Made by a program: the position numbers and the translations under genes. Shown here in pieces: positions 52,142-61,607 of a stretch of 64,000 bases of DNA. Within the stretch, counting starts at the first letter, position 1, and each line of letters opens with the position of its first letter. The stretch is from JABSOG01 sp965277695 (GTDB taxonomy: Bacteria > Pseudomonadota > Gammaproteobacteria > Enterobacterales > Alteromonadaceae), in the NCBI GenBank assembly GCA_965277695.1, contig CBDIDQ010000063.1:124001-188000 (forward strand), read 5' to 3'. Below the pieces are notes generated by a model. That model searched no databases. It had not been told where the DNA came from and was given only the letters and a program-made list of their open reading frames with translations.

Positions 52142-54204
52142 ATTTAGCTATTTTACAGGCTAGAATGTCATCCAGCCGTCTGCCCGGTAAAGTGCTGATG
52201 CCCATCGTCGGCAAACCGATGATACAACTGCATATCGACAGACTCAAACAAGCGAAAAAGATTGACCACCTGATTGTCGCCACCAGCAACAACGCCGACG
52301 ATAATGCCATTGCCGAGTTATGCCAAAGCATTGGCGTGGAATGCTATCAAGGCAACCTGAATAATGTACTCGACCGCTTTTATCAAGCCACTGTTAGCCA
52401 TTCGAGCAACCAGCCAGCAAAGCATATCATTCGCTTAACAGCTGACTGCCCTTTAGCATCTGCAAGTGTCATTGACGATGTGGTTGAACAACATATCAGT
52501 CAACAAAATGACTTCACCACCAATGCCGTACCACACACTTTCCCCGACGGTCTCGACGTCGAAGTCATGTCATTCAAAGCATTAAAAGCCGCTTGGCAAA
52601 ACGCCACCAGCGACTACCAAAAAGAACACGTAACACCTTATATAACTGAACATGACATTACTCAACAGGGAGGACAGTTTAAAATCGGCCATCGAATCAG
52701 CCCAGTCAATCTTAATAATCAACGCTGGAGTGTCGATTACCCGGAAGACTTCGAACTGGTCAAATTCGTCTACCAAGCCCTATATGCCGACAACCCACAG
52801 TTTGATACCGACGCCATTATTAACCTACTGGCACAAAACCCGGCTATCTTTGCCCTCAATCAACAATATGTGCCAATAAATAATATGCCTTATAACTATC
52901 CTCAATATAACTATCCTCACTATAACTACCCCCAATCTAAAGCCTACTTAAAACGCGCCGAAAAAGTGATCCCGCTAGGCTCGCAAACCTTCAGCAAAAG
53001 CAAACTGTGTTATCCCCAAGGGGCGACACCGCATTTTATCACCAAAGGACAAGGGGCTAAGGTCTGGGATCTCGATGGCAATCAATACATTGATTTTGTC
53101 TCAGGATTACTCGCCGTGAACCTCGGTTACAAAGACCCTGATGTTGACGCAGCTGTTGTCGAACAACTCGGCTGTGGGGTTAGTTTTTCGCTATCCCACC
53201 CGCTTGAAGCCGAAGTAGCCGAGTTAATGGTTGAGATGATCCCCTGTGCCGAAATGGTCCGCTTTGGCAAAACCGGCTCAGACGCCACTTCTGCCGCCAT
53301 CCGCCTAGCCAGAGCGCATACCGGGCGGGATAAAATCGCCGTGTGTGGTTACCACGGCTGGCACGACTGGTATATCGGCTCAACCACCCGAGATGCGGGT
53401 GTGCCAGAAGACGTGAAAGCACTCACCACTAAATTCAATTACAACGATATTGATTCGTTACAACAAATTTTGGCTGACAATCCGAGCAACATCGCCGCTA
53501 TCATTCTAGAGCCGATGAACCTCGAATACCCCAAAGACGACTTTCTCGCCAAGGTTAGAAAACTCGCCACCGAGCATGGTGCGGTATTGGTCTTTGATGA
53601 AATGATCACCGGCTTTCGTTATGACCTCGGTGGTGCGCAACAGCTGTTTGGCGTCACCCCTGACTTAGCCACCTTTGGCAAAAGCCTCGCCAATGGCTTC
53701 CCGTTATCCGCCATAGTCGGTCGTACAGACATCATGAAATTAATGGAAGAAATCTTCTTCTCCGGCACTTTTGGCGGCGAAACCCTGTCACTCGCCGCCG
53801 CCAAAGCCACCTTACTGAAATTAAAAAACCACGACGTACTGTCCCATACGCATAAAATCGGTCAAATCATCCTCGACCAACTCCCGGCGCTCATCAGCAA
53901 ACACCAAATGCACGACTACTGTTACACTTGCGGTCACCCCAGTTGGAGCTTTTTGATCTTCAAAGCCAACGACAAATACCCGCCAGACCAACTCAAAAGC
54001 TATATGCAACAAGAGCAGCTAGCCAAAGGTCTGATGATAAACGGCAGCCACAACCTCAACTTCGCCCATACCGAACAAGACATTGACTATTTATTACAAT
54101 GTTATGATGAGATTTTGCCCCAACTCAAAACCCTAATAGACAATGGCGAGCTACAAAGTGCGATGAAAGGTGAATTCGTCAAACCGGTATTTAAAGTACG
54201 GTAG
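52138..54204 (+). CDS. Fusion: SpsF-type cytidylyltransferase + class III PLP aminotransferase
   Basis: The 688-residue protein joins two enzymes usually encoded separately. Residues 1-245 are an SpsF/NeuA-like nucleotidyltransferase (QARMSSSRLPGKVLMPIVGKPM, RLTADCPLA, TFPDGLDVEV). Residues 268-688 are a glutamate-1-semialdehyde 2,1-aminotransferase-like enzyme (GSQTFSKSK, GATPHFITKGQGAKVWDLDGNQYIDFV, EPMNLEYP, FDEMITGFR) with PLP Lys at about 515 in TFGKSLANGF. They are joined by a tandem YNYPQ/H linker (residues 252-266). It is not HemL: the operon has no heme context and the domain is a sugar-locus paralogue. Likely role is activation and amination in a nonulosonic-acid or related flagellin glycan; this is inference. 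Confidence 0.85.
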   Translation: MNLAILQARMSSSRLPGKVLMPIVGKPMIQLHIDRLKQAKKIDHLIVATSNNADDNAIAELCQSIGVECYQGNLNNVLDRFYQATVSHSSNQPAKHIIRLTADCPLASASVIDDVVEQHISQQNDFTTNAVPHTFPDGLDVEVMSFKALKAAWQNATSDYQKEHVTPYITEHDITQQGGQFKIGHRISPVNLNNQRWSVDYPEDFELVKFVYQALYADNPQFDTDAIINLLAQNPAIFALNQQYVPINNMPYNYPQYNYPHYNYPQSKAYLKRAEKVIPLGSQTFSKSKLCYPQGATPHFITKGQGAKVWDLDGNQYIDFVSGLLAVNLGYKDPDVDAAVVEQLGCGVSFSLSHPLEAEVAELMVEMIPCAEMVRFGKTGSDATSAAIRLARAHTGRDKIAVCGYHGWHDWYIGSTTRDAGVPEDVKALTTKFNYNDIDSLQQILADNPSNIAAIILEPMNLEYPKDDFLAKVRKLATEHGAVLVFDEMITGFRYDLGGAQQLFGVTPDLATFGKSLANGFPLSAIVGRTDIMKLMEEIFFSGTFGGETLSLAAAKATLLKLKNHDVLSHTHKIGQIILDQLPALISKHQMHDYCYTCGHPSWSFLIFKANDKYPPDQLKSYMQQEQLAKGLMINGSHNLNFAHTEQDIDYLLQCYDEILPQLKTLIDNGELQSAMKGEFVKPVFKVR
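52891..52935 (+). repeat. 15-bp tandem repeat (3 units) at the fusion junction
   Basis: TATAACTATCCTCAA and two near copies (52906, 52921) encode Tyr-Asn-Tyr-Pro-Gln/His three times, exactly between the cytidylyltransferase and aminotransferase domains. Confidence 0.88.
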
Positions 54205-54392
54205 CACCAACTAAACTATTGGTCAATTTAACCAAAAAGTCGTTAATGGCTTAATTAAATTGATCATTGATATTTTTATTAATATACTAAATCATTGAAT
54301 TTAAACAAAAATAAAAGTTGGTTTGTTATTTGCTCTATGCTTTACGTGAAAACGAAAGTCCTTATTGATGGTCAACAAAATTGGAAGTGTAT

Positions 54393-55214
54393 ATGAAAAC
54401 AGTCAAATTTATCCCAGCTACCTTATTAATGACAACCCTAGCCATGAGCATCAGTGGTTCAGCCTTAGCTCACAACAGCAGCGCTAACAACGGCAACGAA
54501 TGCCATCTTAATTTACAAAATGGCGTGACCATCTCCCCGGATTTCGTTAAAGTTTTTGACGATAACAGCACCCTATTCAGCATTCAAGAAAACGGCGACA
54601 TGACCGTCAATGGCAAAGCTGTCGCCTTGACCGCCGAGCAACAACAACTTAGCGCCGACTATGCCCAAGGCTTGCGACAAGCCGTACCGGATGCCGTCGA
54701 TGTAGCCCTTGAAGCCATGGAAATGGCCACCGCTGGTGTGAATACCGCCTTCACCGCCTTATTTGGTGATAACAGCGAAATCGAACACAAAGTCAGCGGC
54801 ATCATTGATAAAGCCCGAGACAAAATCAACGAAAACATGAATCGCGACGGCGATCTGTATACCATCTCACCTAATAGTTTCAGCAACCTTGAAGACGCCT
54901 TTGATAACGAACTTGAAGAAGAAATTGAAAAAGTTGCGATGAACTCAATGGGTTCAATCTTTTCATTATTAGGCGATGCCATGTCATCAGGCAGTGGCAA
55001 TTTCGAACAGCGTATGGAAGCTTTCGGCGAAAAAATGGAAAAAATGGGTGAAGACCTAGAAACCACCCTCGAAGCTCAGGGCGACAAACTTGAAGCCAAA
55101 GCCGAAGCCTTATGTCATCAGTTAAAAGACATCGACAAACTTGAAAGCCAGTTACAACAACAAGTGCCACAGTTCTCTAAATATGAATTGTTGGATATGG
55201 ATGAATCGGCTTAA
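54393..55214 (+). CDS. yggN: YggN-like DUF2884 periplasmic protein
   Basis: About 273 residues from the ATG at 54393 (the in-frame start at 54381 is less likely). A clear signal peptide ends at SALA-HNSS (about residue 27). Mature features include CHLNLQNGVTISPDFVKV and long acidic amphipathic helices, matching DUF2884/YggN of Enterobacteria and Shewanella. Function is unknown. A 188-bp AT-rich gap separates it from the fusion gene and a strong hairpin follows, so it is probably a single-gene transcript. Confidence 0.75.
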   Translation: MKTVKFIPATLLMTTLAMSISGSALAHNSSANNGNECHLNLQNGVTISPDFVKVFDDNSTLFSIQENGDMTVNGKAVALTAEQQQLSADYAQGLRQAVPDAVDVALEAMEMATAGVNTAFTALFGDNSEIEHKVSGIIDKARDKINENMNRDGDLYTISPNSFSNLEDAFDNELEEEIEKVAMNSMGSIFSLLGDAMSSGSGNFEQRMEAFGEKMEKMGEDLETTLEAQGDKLEAKAEALCHQLKDIDKLESQLQQQVPQFSKYELLDMDESA

Positions 55215-55237
55215 TCACCACATTTGATCTATTTGCT

Positions 55238-55270
55238 TGTGGGTTTTGTTGCCAATCAACAAAACCCACA
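55238..55270 (+). terminator. Strong hairpin after yggN
   Basis: TGTGGGTTTTGTTG and CAACAAAACCCACA form a perfect 14-bp stem around CCAAT. No U-tract follows, so termination is probable but not certain; it sits 24 bp after the yggN stop. Confidence 0.7.
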
Positions 55271-55375
55271 GCCATTCCCCACACTCATAACCACCAATAA
55301 AATTTTACAATTCCCCCCAGCCCCAGTAAGCTAGCGCTATTAACCACTAATATTAACCACCAATAAGCCAGCTAT

Positions 55376-56101
55376 ATGAGTCCTGAACGCTTTGCTCGTA
55401 TCACCGACATGCTCAATCGACGGCAGACCGACTTAACCATTTGTCTTGAAATGGTCCATAAACCCCATAACCTATCCGCGATTGTTCGCACTGCCGACGC
55501 TGTTGGTGTGCATAACGTTCATGCCGTATGGTCGACTGACAGACCCCGCATGGCTCGTGGTACCGCAGCGGGTAGCAGCAGTTGGGTCGGCGTTGAGCGT
55601 CATGAATCCATTACCGATGCGGTCCAAGTGATGCGTCAACAAGGGATGCAAATCCTCGCCACTAACTTGTCTGACAGCGCGGTTGATTTTCGTCAAATTG
55701 ATTACACCAAACCCACCGCTTTTTTGCTCGGACAAGAAAAAGAAGGCATTTCTGAGGAGGCCCTAACGCTGGCTGATCAACATATTCTGGTGCCCATGGT
55801 TGGCATGGTACAATCATTGAATGTCTCTGTCGCTGGTGCCCTGTTACTTTACGAAGCCCAACGTCAACGCGACGCCGCTGGCATGTATGAAGGCATCAGT
55901 AAAATTGGCCATGAAGAACGTGCTCGGATTTATTTTGAAGGCGGTCATCCGATTTTTGCCCGGGCTTGCGTGCAAAAGGGTTTGCCCTATCCAGACATTG
56001 ATGAAAACGGCCAGATTATCGCTGATGAATTGTGGTGGCAAAAAATGCAAATGACCAAAAACGCCTGGCAACACCTTGATGACGAACCCGGCAAGAGCTA
56101 A
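55376..56101 (+). CDS. trmH: tRNA (guanosine-18-2'-O)-methyltransferase TrmH
   Basis: A SPOUT methyltransferase of 241 residues. It shows motif 1 (HKPHNLSAIVRTADAVGV), motif 2 (FLLGQEKEGISEEAL) and motif 3 (VPMVGMVQSLNVSVAGALLLYEAQRQR), with the catalytic Arg and the trefoil-knot region. The C-terminal helix block (ARACVQKGLPYPDIDENGQI) matches the family. In Escherichia coli trmH lies next to recG, as here, 15 bp apart. Confidence 0.95.
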   Translation: MSPERFARITDMLNRRQTDLTICLEMVHKPHNLSAIVRTADAVGVHNVHAVWSTDRPRMARGTAAGSSSWVGVERHESITDAVQVMRQQGMQILATNLSDSAVDFRQIDYTKPTAFLLGQEKEGISEEALTLADQHILVPMVGMVQSLNVSVAGALLLYEAQRQRDAAGMYEGISKIGHEERARIYFEGGHPIFARACVQKGLPYPDIDENGQIIADELWWQKMQMTKNAWQHLDDEPGKS

Positions 56102-56116
56102 AAGGACCACGCAAAC

Positions 56117-58201
56117 ATGACTCGTTCGACTTCGCTTGCCTCCATTCCAACCTCTGTGCTCAAAGGGGTTGGTCCCAAGATGATCGAAAGACTGGCCAAA
56201 CTCAATATCAACACCATCCAAGATTTGCTGTTTCACCTGCCCGCACGTTATGAAGATCGCACTCGGATTTATGCCATCATCAACTTGCTACCGATGATCC
56301 ACGTTTCAGTGCAGGGCGAAATAGAAGATACCAATATTGTACTGGGCAAACGCCGGATGATGTTGTGTACCATAAACGATGGAACCGGACGGCTAACTTT
56401 GCGTTTTTTCAATTTTTCAGCGGCGCAAAAAAATAGCTTGGCCCGAGGTAAAACCATCAAATGTTTTGGAGAAATTCGCCGAGGCAACAACGGTTACGAA
56501 ATCGTCCATCCAGAATACAAGTTACTCGGCGATTATGATCAGCCAGCAGAAGATCCAACCCTGACCCCGGTTTATCCTTCTACCGAAGGGCTTAAACAAC
56601 TTTCCTTGCGTGGACTCACCGATCAGGCCCTGAGCTACCTTGATCAGGGCATGTTAACCGAATTATTACCCGACGGGCTTTACGCCAACCAAATTGATTT
56701 GCGAACAGCAGTTCACTTTGTTCACCGACCACCACCAGACACGCAAACCAGCCTGATTGAAGAAGGCAAACATCCGTTTCAACAACGTTTAATTATCGAA
56801 GAATTACTGGCGCACAATCTCAGTATGCTCAAGCTGCGGCAACACAGTGATCACCATAAAGCGGTCACCGTTAACGTCGATAACAAGCTGGAGCAACAAT
56901 TTTTAGCTTCACTGCCTTTTTCGCCGACCAACGCCCAATCCCGAGTGATGGAAGAAATTCGCAGTGATTTAACTCGCCCAGTACCAATGATGCGACTGGT
57001 ACAAGGTGATGTTGGCTCCGGTAAAACCCTAGTTGCCGCCTTGGCTGCGTTAACCGCCATTTCTTCGGGTTTTCAAGTGGCCTTGATGGCCCCGACAGAG
57101 TTACTGGCCGAGCAACACGCCAACAATTTCAACCAATGGTTTGAAGCTCTGGGTATTAGCGTCGCTTGGCTCGCCGGAAAAACCAAAGGCAAAGCTCGCA
57201 AAGCCGCCATTGAGGTGATCAAAAGTGGTGAAGCACAGATGGTTGTCGGCACTCATGCATTATTTCAAGAAGCGGTGGAATTTCACCAGCTGGCGATGAT
57301 CATCATTGATGAGCAACATCGATTTGGCGTTCATCAGCGCCTCGAATTACGCCAAAAAGGCGTGTTTGACGACTGTTATCCCCATCAACTAGTCATGACC
57401 GCCACCCCCATTCCGCGCACCCTGGCCATGACCGCTTATGCCGATTTAGATGTTTCAGTGATTGATGAGCTACCACCAGGCAGAACACCAATCACCACCG
57501 TCGCTATGCCTGACACCCGTCGAGAGAGTATTGTTGATCGCATACGCCAATCCTGTGCCGAGCAAGGCCGACAAGCCTATTGGGTTTGCACCTTAATTGA
57601 AGAATCAGAAGTACTGGAATGTCAGGCTGCCGAAGATACCGCTGAGGAATTAAAAGTGATGTTGCCCGATTTGGCTATTGGTTTAGTGCATGGGCGAATG
57701 AAAGGCGCTGAAAAGCAAGCGGTAATGGCAGAGTTTAAGGCAGGCAATCTGCACTTACTGGTCGCCACCACCGTGATTGAAGTAGGTGTTGATGTGCCTA
57801 ATGCCAGCTTGATGGTGATTGAAAATCCTGAGCGTTTGGGGCTAGCACAATTGCATCAGCTACGCGGTCGCGTAGGTCGCGGCTCTGTGGCTTCTCATTG
57901 CGTGTTGCTCTATCATGCGCCGCTGTCAAAAACCGCCAAAAAACGCCTTGGGGTATTAAGAGAGTCCAATGATGGTTTTGTGATTGCGCAAAAAGACTTG
58001 GAGATCCGAGGACCCGGTGAAGTACTTGGCACCAAGCAAACTGGGCTCGCCGATTTAAAAATTGCCGACTTAGTACGCGATACCCCACTCATCCCTCAGG
58101 TGCAACAAATGGCTCATCATTTGTGGATCAATTACCCCGGTTATTGCCAACCAATCATCGACCGCTGGATTGGCAACAAAGAGATTTATGGTCAAGCTTG
58201 A
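56117..58201 (+). CDS. recG: ATP-dependent DNA helicase RecG
   Basis: A 694-residue fork-reversal helicase. It has the N-terminal wedge/OB region (VGPKMIERLAKLNINTIQDLLFHLPARYEDRT core HLPARYEDRT), Walker A QGDVGSGKTLVA, DEQHRFG (motif II), TATPIPRTLAMT (motif III), VHGRMKGAEK, TVIEVGVDVPNA and QLRGRVGRG (motif VI). Full length. It ends where an intergenic element (copy 2) begins. Confidence 0.97.
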   Translation: MTRSTSLASIPTSVLKGVGPKMIERLAKLNINTIQDLLFHLPARYEDRTRIYAIINLLPMIHVSVQGEIEDTNIVLGKRRMMLCTINDGTGRLTLRFFNFSAAQKNSLARGKTIKCFGEIRRGNNGYEIVHPEYKLLGDYDQPAEDPTLTPVYPSTEGLKQLSLRGLTDQALSYLDQGMLTELLPDGLYANQIDLRTAVHFVHRPPPDTQTSLIEEGKHPFQQRLIIEELLAHNLSMLKLRQHSDHHKAVTVNVDNKLEQQFLASLPFSPTNAQSRVMEEIRSDLTRPVPMMRLVQGDVGSGKTLVAALAALTAISSGFQVALMAPTELLAEQHANNFNQWFEALGISVAWLAGKTKGKARKAAIEVIKSGEAQMVVGTHALFQEAVEFHQLAMIIIDEQHRFGVHQRLELRQKGVFDDCYPHQLVMTATPIPRTLAMTAYADLDVSVIDELPPGRTPITTVAMPDTRRESIVDRIRQSCAEQGRQAYWVCTLIEESEVLECQAAEDTAEELKVMLPDLAIGLVHGRMKGAEKQAVMAEFKAGNLHLLVATTVIEVGVDVPNASLMVIENPERLGLAQLHQLRGRVGRGSVASHCVLLYHAPLSKTAKKRLGVLRESNDGFVIAQKDLEIRGPGEVLGTKQTGLADLKIADLVRDTPLIPQVQQMAHHLWINYPGYCQPIIDRWIGNKEIYGQA

Positions 58202-58229
58202 TGCTTCGCAAAATTAATAATTGTAATTA

Positions 58230-58503
58230 TTCAGTATAACTATCGATTTAAAGTCTTTTTCTTTTAGCACTACCGTTATGCGGGGTGCTGGGCTGTTCGG
58301 GTATCTGGAGCGCTTCGTTCTTAAAAAATAAAAACATTTTGACCACGGAGACACGGTGATACGGAGAAAAACAAAGTCAAAAAATATCATTTAACTGTTT
58401 TGCTTTTGACCTTATCCGTGCCTCCGTGTCTCCGTGGTGAGCGCTTTTGGTTGTAAAGAACGAAGCGCTCCAGTGATTTGAAAAGCCCGCCAAACCCTTA
58501 AGA
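58230..58503. repeat. ~270-bp dispersed element, copy 2 (core orientation B)
   Basis: Flanks match copy 1 at 43182-43439 in the same orientation but the core is reverse-complemented. Here the core-bounding inverted repeats are a perfect 18-bp pair (CTGGAGCGCTTCGTTCTT and its complement). It fills the 296-bp space between recG and the convergent rarD and runs into the rarD stop codon region. Confidence 0.85.
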
Positions 58504-59388
58504 TTTTTGATAACTGCGAATCGAATCCAGAACAAAAATCAGTAACGCAGTCCAGATAAAGCCGAAGGTGATCCAGCGGTCGGCTCCGACTTTTTCAGCA
58601 TAAATAAACACCGCTTGGACAAACATAATGCTGGGACCGATGTATTGTAAAAAGCCCATGGTGGTGTATTTAATCCGTTTAGCGCCAGCAGTGAAGCATA
58701 ATAAGGGTAAGGTGGTCACTAAGCTGGTGCCAATGATCAGCAAGTTCAAAGTCATATTATTGTCAAACATATTAGCAGCTGAACTATCAGCAAAAAATAT
58801 CCAGTAACCAATCGCAATCGGCACCATCATGGCTGATTCGAGCAATAATCCGGTCAATGAATCGACTGCTTTCATTTGTTTACGAAACAGACCATACAAG
58901 GAAAATGACGTCGCCAAGCAAACCGATACCACCGGGAAAGAACCAAATGACAACACTTGGATCATCACCGCCAAAAATGCCAGCCCCACTGCAATGCCCT
59001 GCCACTTTTTCAATCGCTCACCAAGAAACAAGCCACCAAACAATACATTTAATAACGGATTAATATAATAACCTAAGCTGGCATCGAGAATGCGATCATT
59101 GGTCACCGCCCAGATAAACAACCCCCAATTCAGCGCCAATATCAACGCAGTACCAAAGAGCATTAACACCAGTTTGGGTTTAACCAGCACCTCGCGGACA
59201 CTCGCCCATTTGTTGATAACGGCAATCACTATGGTGATAAACACAAATGACCAGATGATCCGTTGCAACAAAATTTCGGCTGCCGGAATGCTATCAATCA
59301 ACTTAAAGTACATCGGTGCCAGTCCCCACATGACATAGGCCATCACCGCAAAGATCACTCCTTGCTTTTGTACGTTTACTGCCGACAT
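58498..59388 (-). CDS. rarD: EamA-family permease RarD
   Basis: A 296-residue protein with ten hydrophobic helices and the RarD signature start (QKQGVIFAVMAYVMWGLAPMYFKLI) and EILLQRIIWSF. The RarD branch of the EamA drug/metabolite transporter superfamily was linked to chloramphenicol sensitivity in E. coli; substrate is unknown. The ATG at 59388 is chosen because AGGAG precedes it by six bases. The 242-bp gap to recQ contains a duplicated CCAGCACTTCA segment but no gene. Confidence 0.9.
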   Translation of the reverse strand: MSAVNVQKQGVIFAVMAYVMWGLAPMYFKLIDSIPAAEILLQRIIWSFVFITIVIAVINKWASVREVLVKPKLVLMLFGTALILALNWGLFIWAVTNDRILDASLGYYINPLLNVLFGGLFLGERLKKWQGIAVGLAFLAVMIQVLSFGSFPVVSVCLATSFSLYGLFRKQMKAVDSLTGLLLESAMMVPIAIGYWIFFADSSAANMFDNNMTLNLLIIGTSLVTTLPLLCFTAGAKRIKYTTMGFLQYIGPSIMFVQAVFIYAEKVGADRWITFGFIWTALLIFVLDSIRSYQKS

Positions 59389-59630
59389 GGTAGGCTCCTG
59401 ATGCAATAATAAATAAGTTCGATAAAGCTTGCGCATTCTAACCCTTCGCGCCGAAACGTCAACTCTGGTCCCGCTACAGTAGCACTAGCCTACACAAAGC
59501 CAGCACTTCACCAGCACTTCACCAGCACAACCGGGTTAATTTACTAAAATCATCAATCAGGGAAAGACAAAGGGGGCGATCTTATATAAAATCACGCTCC
59601 ATTAGATTTTTAGCGCCGATAGTTTTATCC

Positions 59631-61442
59631 ATGTCGATTAGCAGTGCACAGCAAACCCTCAAACAAGTTTTTGGTTACAGCGAATTCAGAACTGGTCAAG
59701 AAGATGTGATCAACAGTGCGCTCAATCGCACTGACAGTTTGATTTTAATGCCCACCGGTGGCGGTAAATCATTGTGTTATCAAATTCCCGCGTTAATGAC
59801 CAACGGCGTAACCATAGTGATCTCTCCACTTATCTCGCTGATGAAAGATCAGGTCGACGGCCTTAAAGCCAACGGTGTCAATGCCGCTTACATCAACTCG
59901 ACATTACATCGCGGCGAAATCTTCAATATTCTCAACCAAATACAAAATGGTGAAATCAAATTACTCTATGTCGCCCCCGAGCGACTGTTACGCCCAGAAT
60001 TTATCGAGCGGTTACAGCAATTACCATTGGCCTTAATTGCCGTTGATGAAGCCCACTGCGTGTCCAACTGGGGCCATGATTTTCGCCCTGAATACGCCAG
60101 ACTGGGCATTTTAAAACAGTATTTTCCGCAAACCCCGGTGATGGCACTAACCGCCACCGCCGACAAAGCCACCCGTAACGATATTTGGCAACAACTTCAG
60201 CTCAAAGACCCACTGGTGCAGATCAACAGTTTTGACCGCCCTAACATTCGTTATACCCTTGAAGAAAAATTTCATCCGTTACAACAAGTGATGAAATATC
60301 TCAAAGAGCAGGAAAACAACAGTGGCATCATCTATTGCACTAGCCGCAAACGGGTTGATGAAGTTTCAGCGCAACTGGCAGGTCACGGCTTTAGTGCAGC
60401 AGGTTATCACGCCGGCATTGATCAAGAGCTGCGCCAGCAAATTCAAGAAGATTTCAGCCGCGACAATATTCAAATCATTGTTGCCACCGTCGCTTTTGGT
60501 ATGGGGATCAACAAACCCAATGTGCGCTTTGTGCTGCATTACGATATTCCAAAGAACATTGAATCTTACTACCAAGAAACTGGCCGAGCTGGCCGAGACG
60601 GCTTACCCGCAGAAGCCTTAATGTTGTTTGACCCCTCGGATATTCCCCGGGTTAAGCGCTTTTTTGAAAACATCGAAGACGAACATCGTCGCCGGGTCGA
60701 AGAACAACGTTTTGCAGCTATGGCGGCCTTTGCCGAAGCCCAAACTTGTCGTCGTCAGGTATTGCTCAATTACTTCGGTGAATACAACCAAACCCAATGT
60801 AATAACTGTGATATTTGCCTCGACCCGCCCAAACAGTTTGATGGTACCGTCGATGCGCAAAAAGCCCTGTCATGTGTTTACCGACTGAACCAACGTTTTG
60901 GTATCGGCTATACCGTAGAAGTACTACGCGGTGCACAAACCCAGCGAATAAAAGATTATGGTCACGACAAACTATCGACCTATGGTCTGGGCAAAGATCA
61001 ATCCCATGAATACTGGCTCAGTGTTATTCGCCAGCTGATCCATCACGGTTATCTGGCACAAGACATTACCCAAAGCTCAGTGTTAAAACTCACCGAAGCG
61101 GCTCGTCCGGTATTAAAAGCTCAAATCAACTTGCAACTGGCAGTGCCTCGTATCAGACCCGCCACCACTAAAGCGGCGAAGAAAAGCGGCATTAAAATCA
61201 CTAACTACGATAAAAAACTATTTGGCCTATTACGCAACCTGCGCAAACAGATTGCCGACGAAGATGGTATGCCACCCTACATCGTATTCAATGATGCTAC
61301 GCTGGCAGAAATGGCCGCCCACCTGCCAACATCCGACCACGAAATGCTCGCCATCAACGGCGTCGGCGGCACCAAGTTATTGCGTTATGGTCAGCGGTTT
61401 ATTGATTTGATCCAGCAGTATTCGCAAGGGGCTTATGTTTAA
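59631..61442 (+). CDS. recQ: ATP-dependent DNA helicase RecQ
   Basis: The 603-residue RecF-pathway helicase has motif I PTGGGKSLCYQ, motif II DEAHCVSNWGHDFRPEY with the RecQ aromatic loop, motif VI region YYQETGRAGRDGLPAEA and the RQC zinc site (CRRQVLLNYFGE ... CNNCDICL). A winged helix follows, and the C-terminal HRDC domain ends the protein (MPPYIVFNDATLAEMAAHLP). All domains are complete. Confidence 0.97.
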   Translation: MSISSAQQTLKQVFGYSEFRTGQEDVINSALNRTDSLILMPTGGGKSLCYQIPALMTNGVTIVISPLISLMKDQVDGLKANGVNAAYINSTLHRGEIFNILNQIQNGEIKLLYVAPERLLRPEFIERLQQLPLALIAVDEAHCVSNWGHDFRPEYARLGILKQYFPQTPVMALTATADKATRNDIWQQLQLKDPLVQINSFDRPNIRYTLEEKFHPLQQVMKYLKEQENNSGIIYCTSRKRVDEVSAQLAGHGFSAAGYHAGIDQELRQQIQEDFSRDNIQIIVATVAFGMGINKPNVRFVLHYDIPKNIESYYQETGRAGRDGLPAEALMLFDPSDIPRVKRFFENIEDEHRRRVEEQRFAAMAAFAEAQTCRRQVLLNYFGEYNQTQCNNCDICLDPPKQFDGTVDAQKALSCVYRLNQRFGIGYTVEVLRGAQTQRIKDYGHDKLSTYGLGKDQSHEYWLSVIRQLIHHGYLAQDITQSSVLKLTEAARPVLKAQINLQLAVPRIRPATTKAAKKSGIKITNYDKKLFGLLRNLRKQIADEDGMPPYIVFNDATLAEMAAHLPTSDHEMLAINGVGGTKLLRYGQRFIDLIQQYSQGAYV

Positions 61443-61472
61443 AAGGTCATAGAATTAATAATTACAATTCCA

Positions 61473-61539
61473 CATTCACGAGGTTGAAACCTCGTCTACG
61501 ACAGAGTTGGTACGCCGTAGACGCGAATTCATTCGCGTT
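61473..61539. repeat. Three-stem dispersed repeat, copy C (recQ-topB gap)
   Basis: Nearly identical to copy A: CGAGGTT-GA-AACCTCG, then GTCTACG...CGTAGAC and ACGCGAAT-TC-ATTCGCGT. It lies between the convergent recQ and topB and runs directly into the TTAATTG array. Confidence 0.8.
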
Positions 61540-61540
61540 G

Positions 61541-61603
61541 TTAATTGTTAATTGTTAATTGTTAATTGTTAATTGTTAATTGTTAATTGTTAATTGTTAA
61601 TTG
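61541..61603. repeat. TTAATTG heptanucleotide array, nine perfect units
   Basis: Nine uninterrupted 7-bp units (61541-61603) lie between copy C of the dispersed repeat and the topB stop codon. Single or double copies of the same heptamer occur near repeat A (33.6-33.8 kb) and element copy 1 (43.17 kb). The array is expected to be length-variable. Confidence 0.92.
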
Positions 61604-61607
61604 AGCA

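Noticed and set aside
52138..54204. Heme-biosynthetic HemL (glutamate-1-semialdehyde aminotransferase)
   Set aside because: The domain is similar, but it is fused to a sugar nucleotidyltransferase and sits in a pseB/pseC operon, so it is a paralogue with a different substrate.
61541..61603. CRISPR array
   Set aside because: The repeats are 7 bp and directly tandem with no spacers and no cas genes; it is a simple heptamer array.
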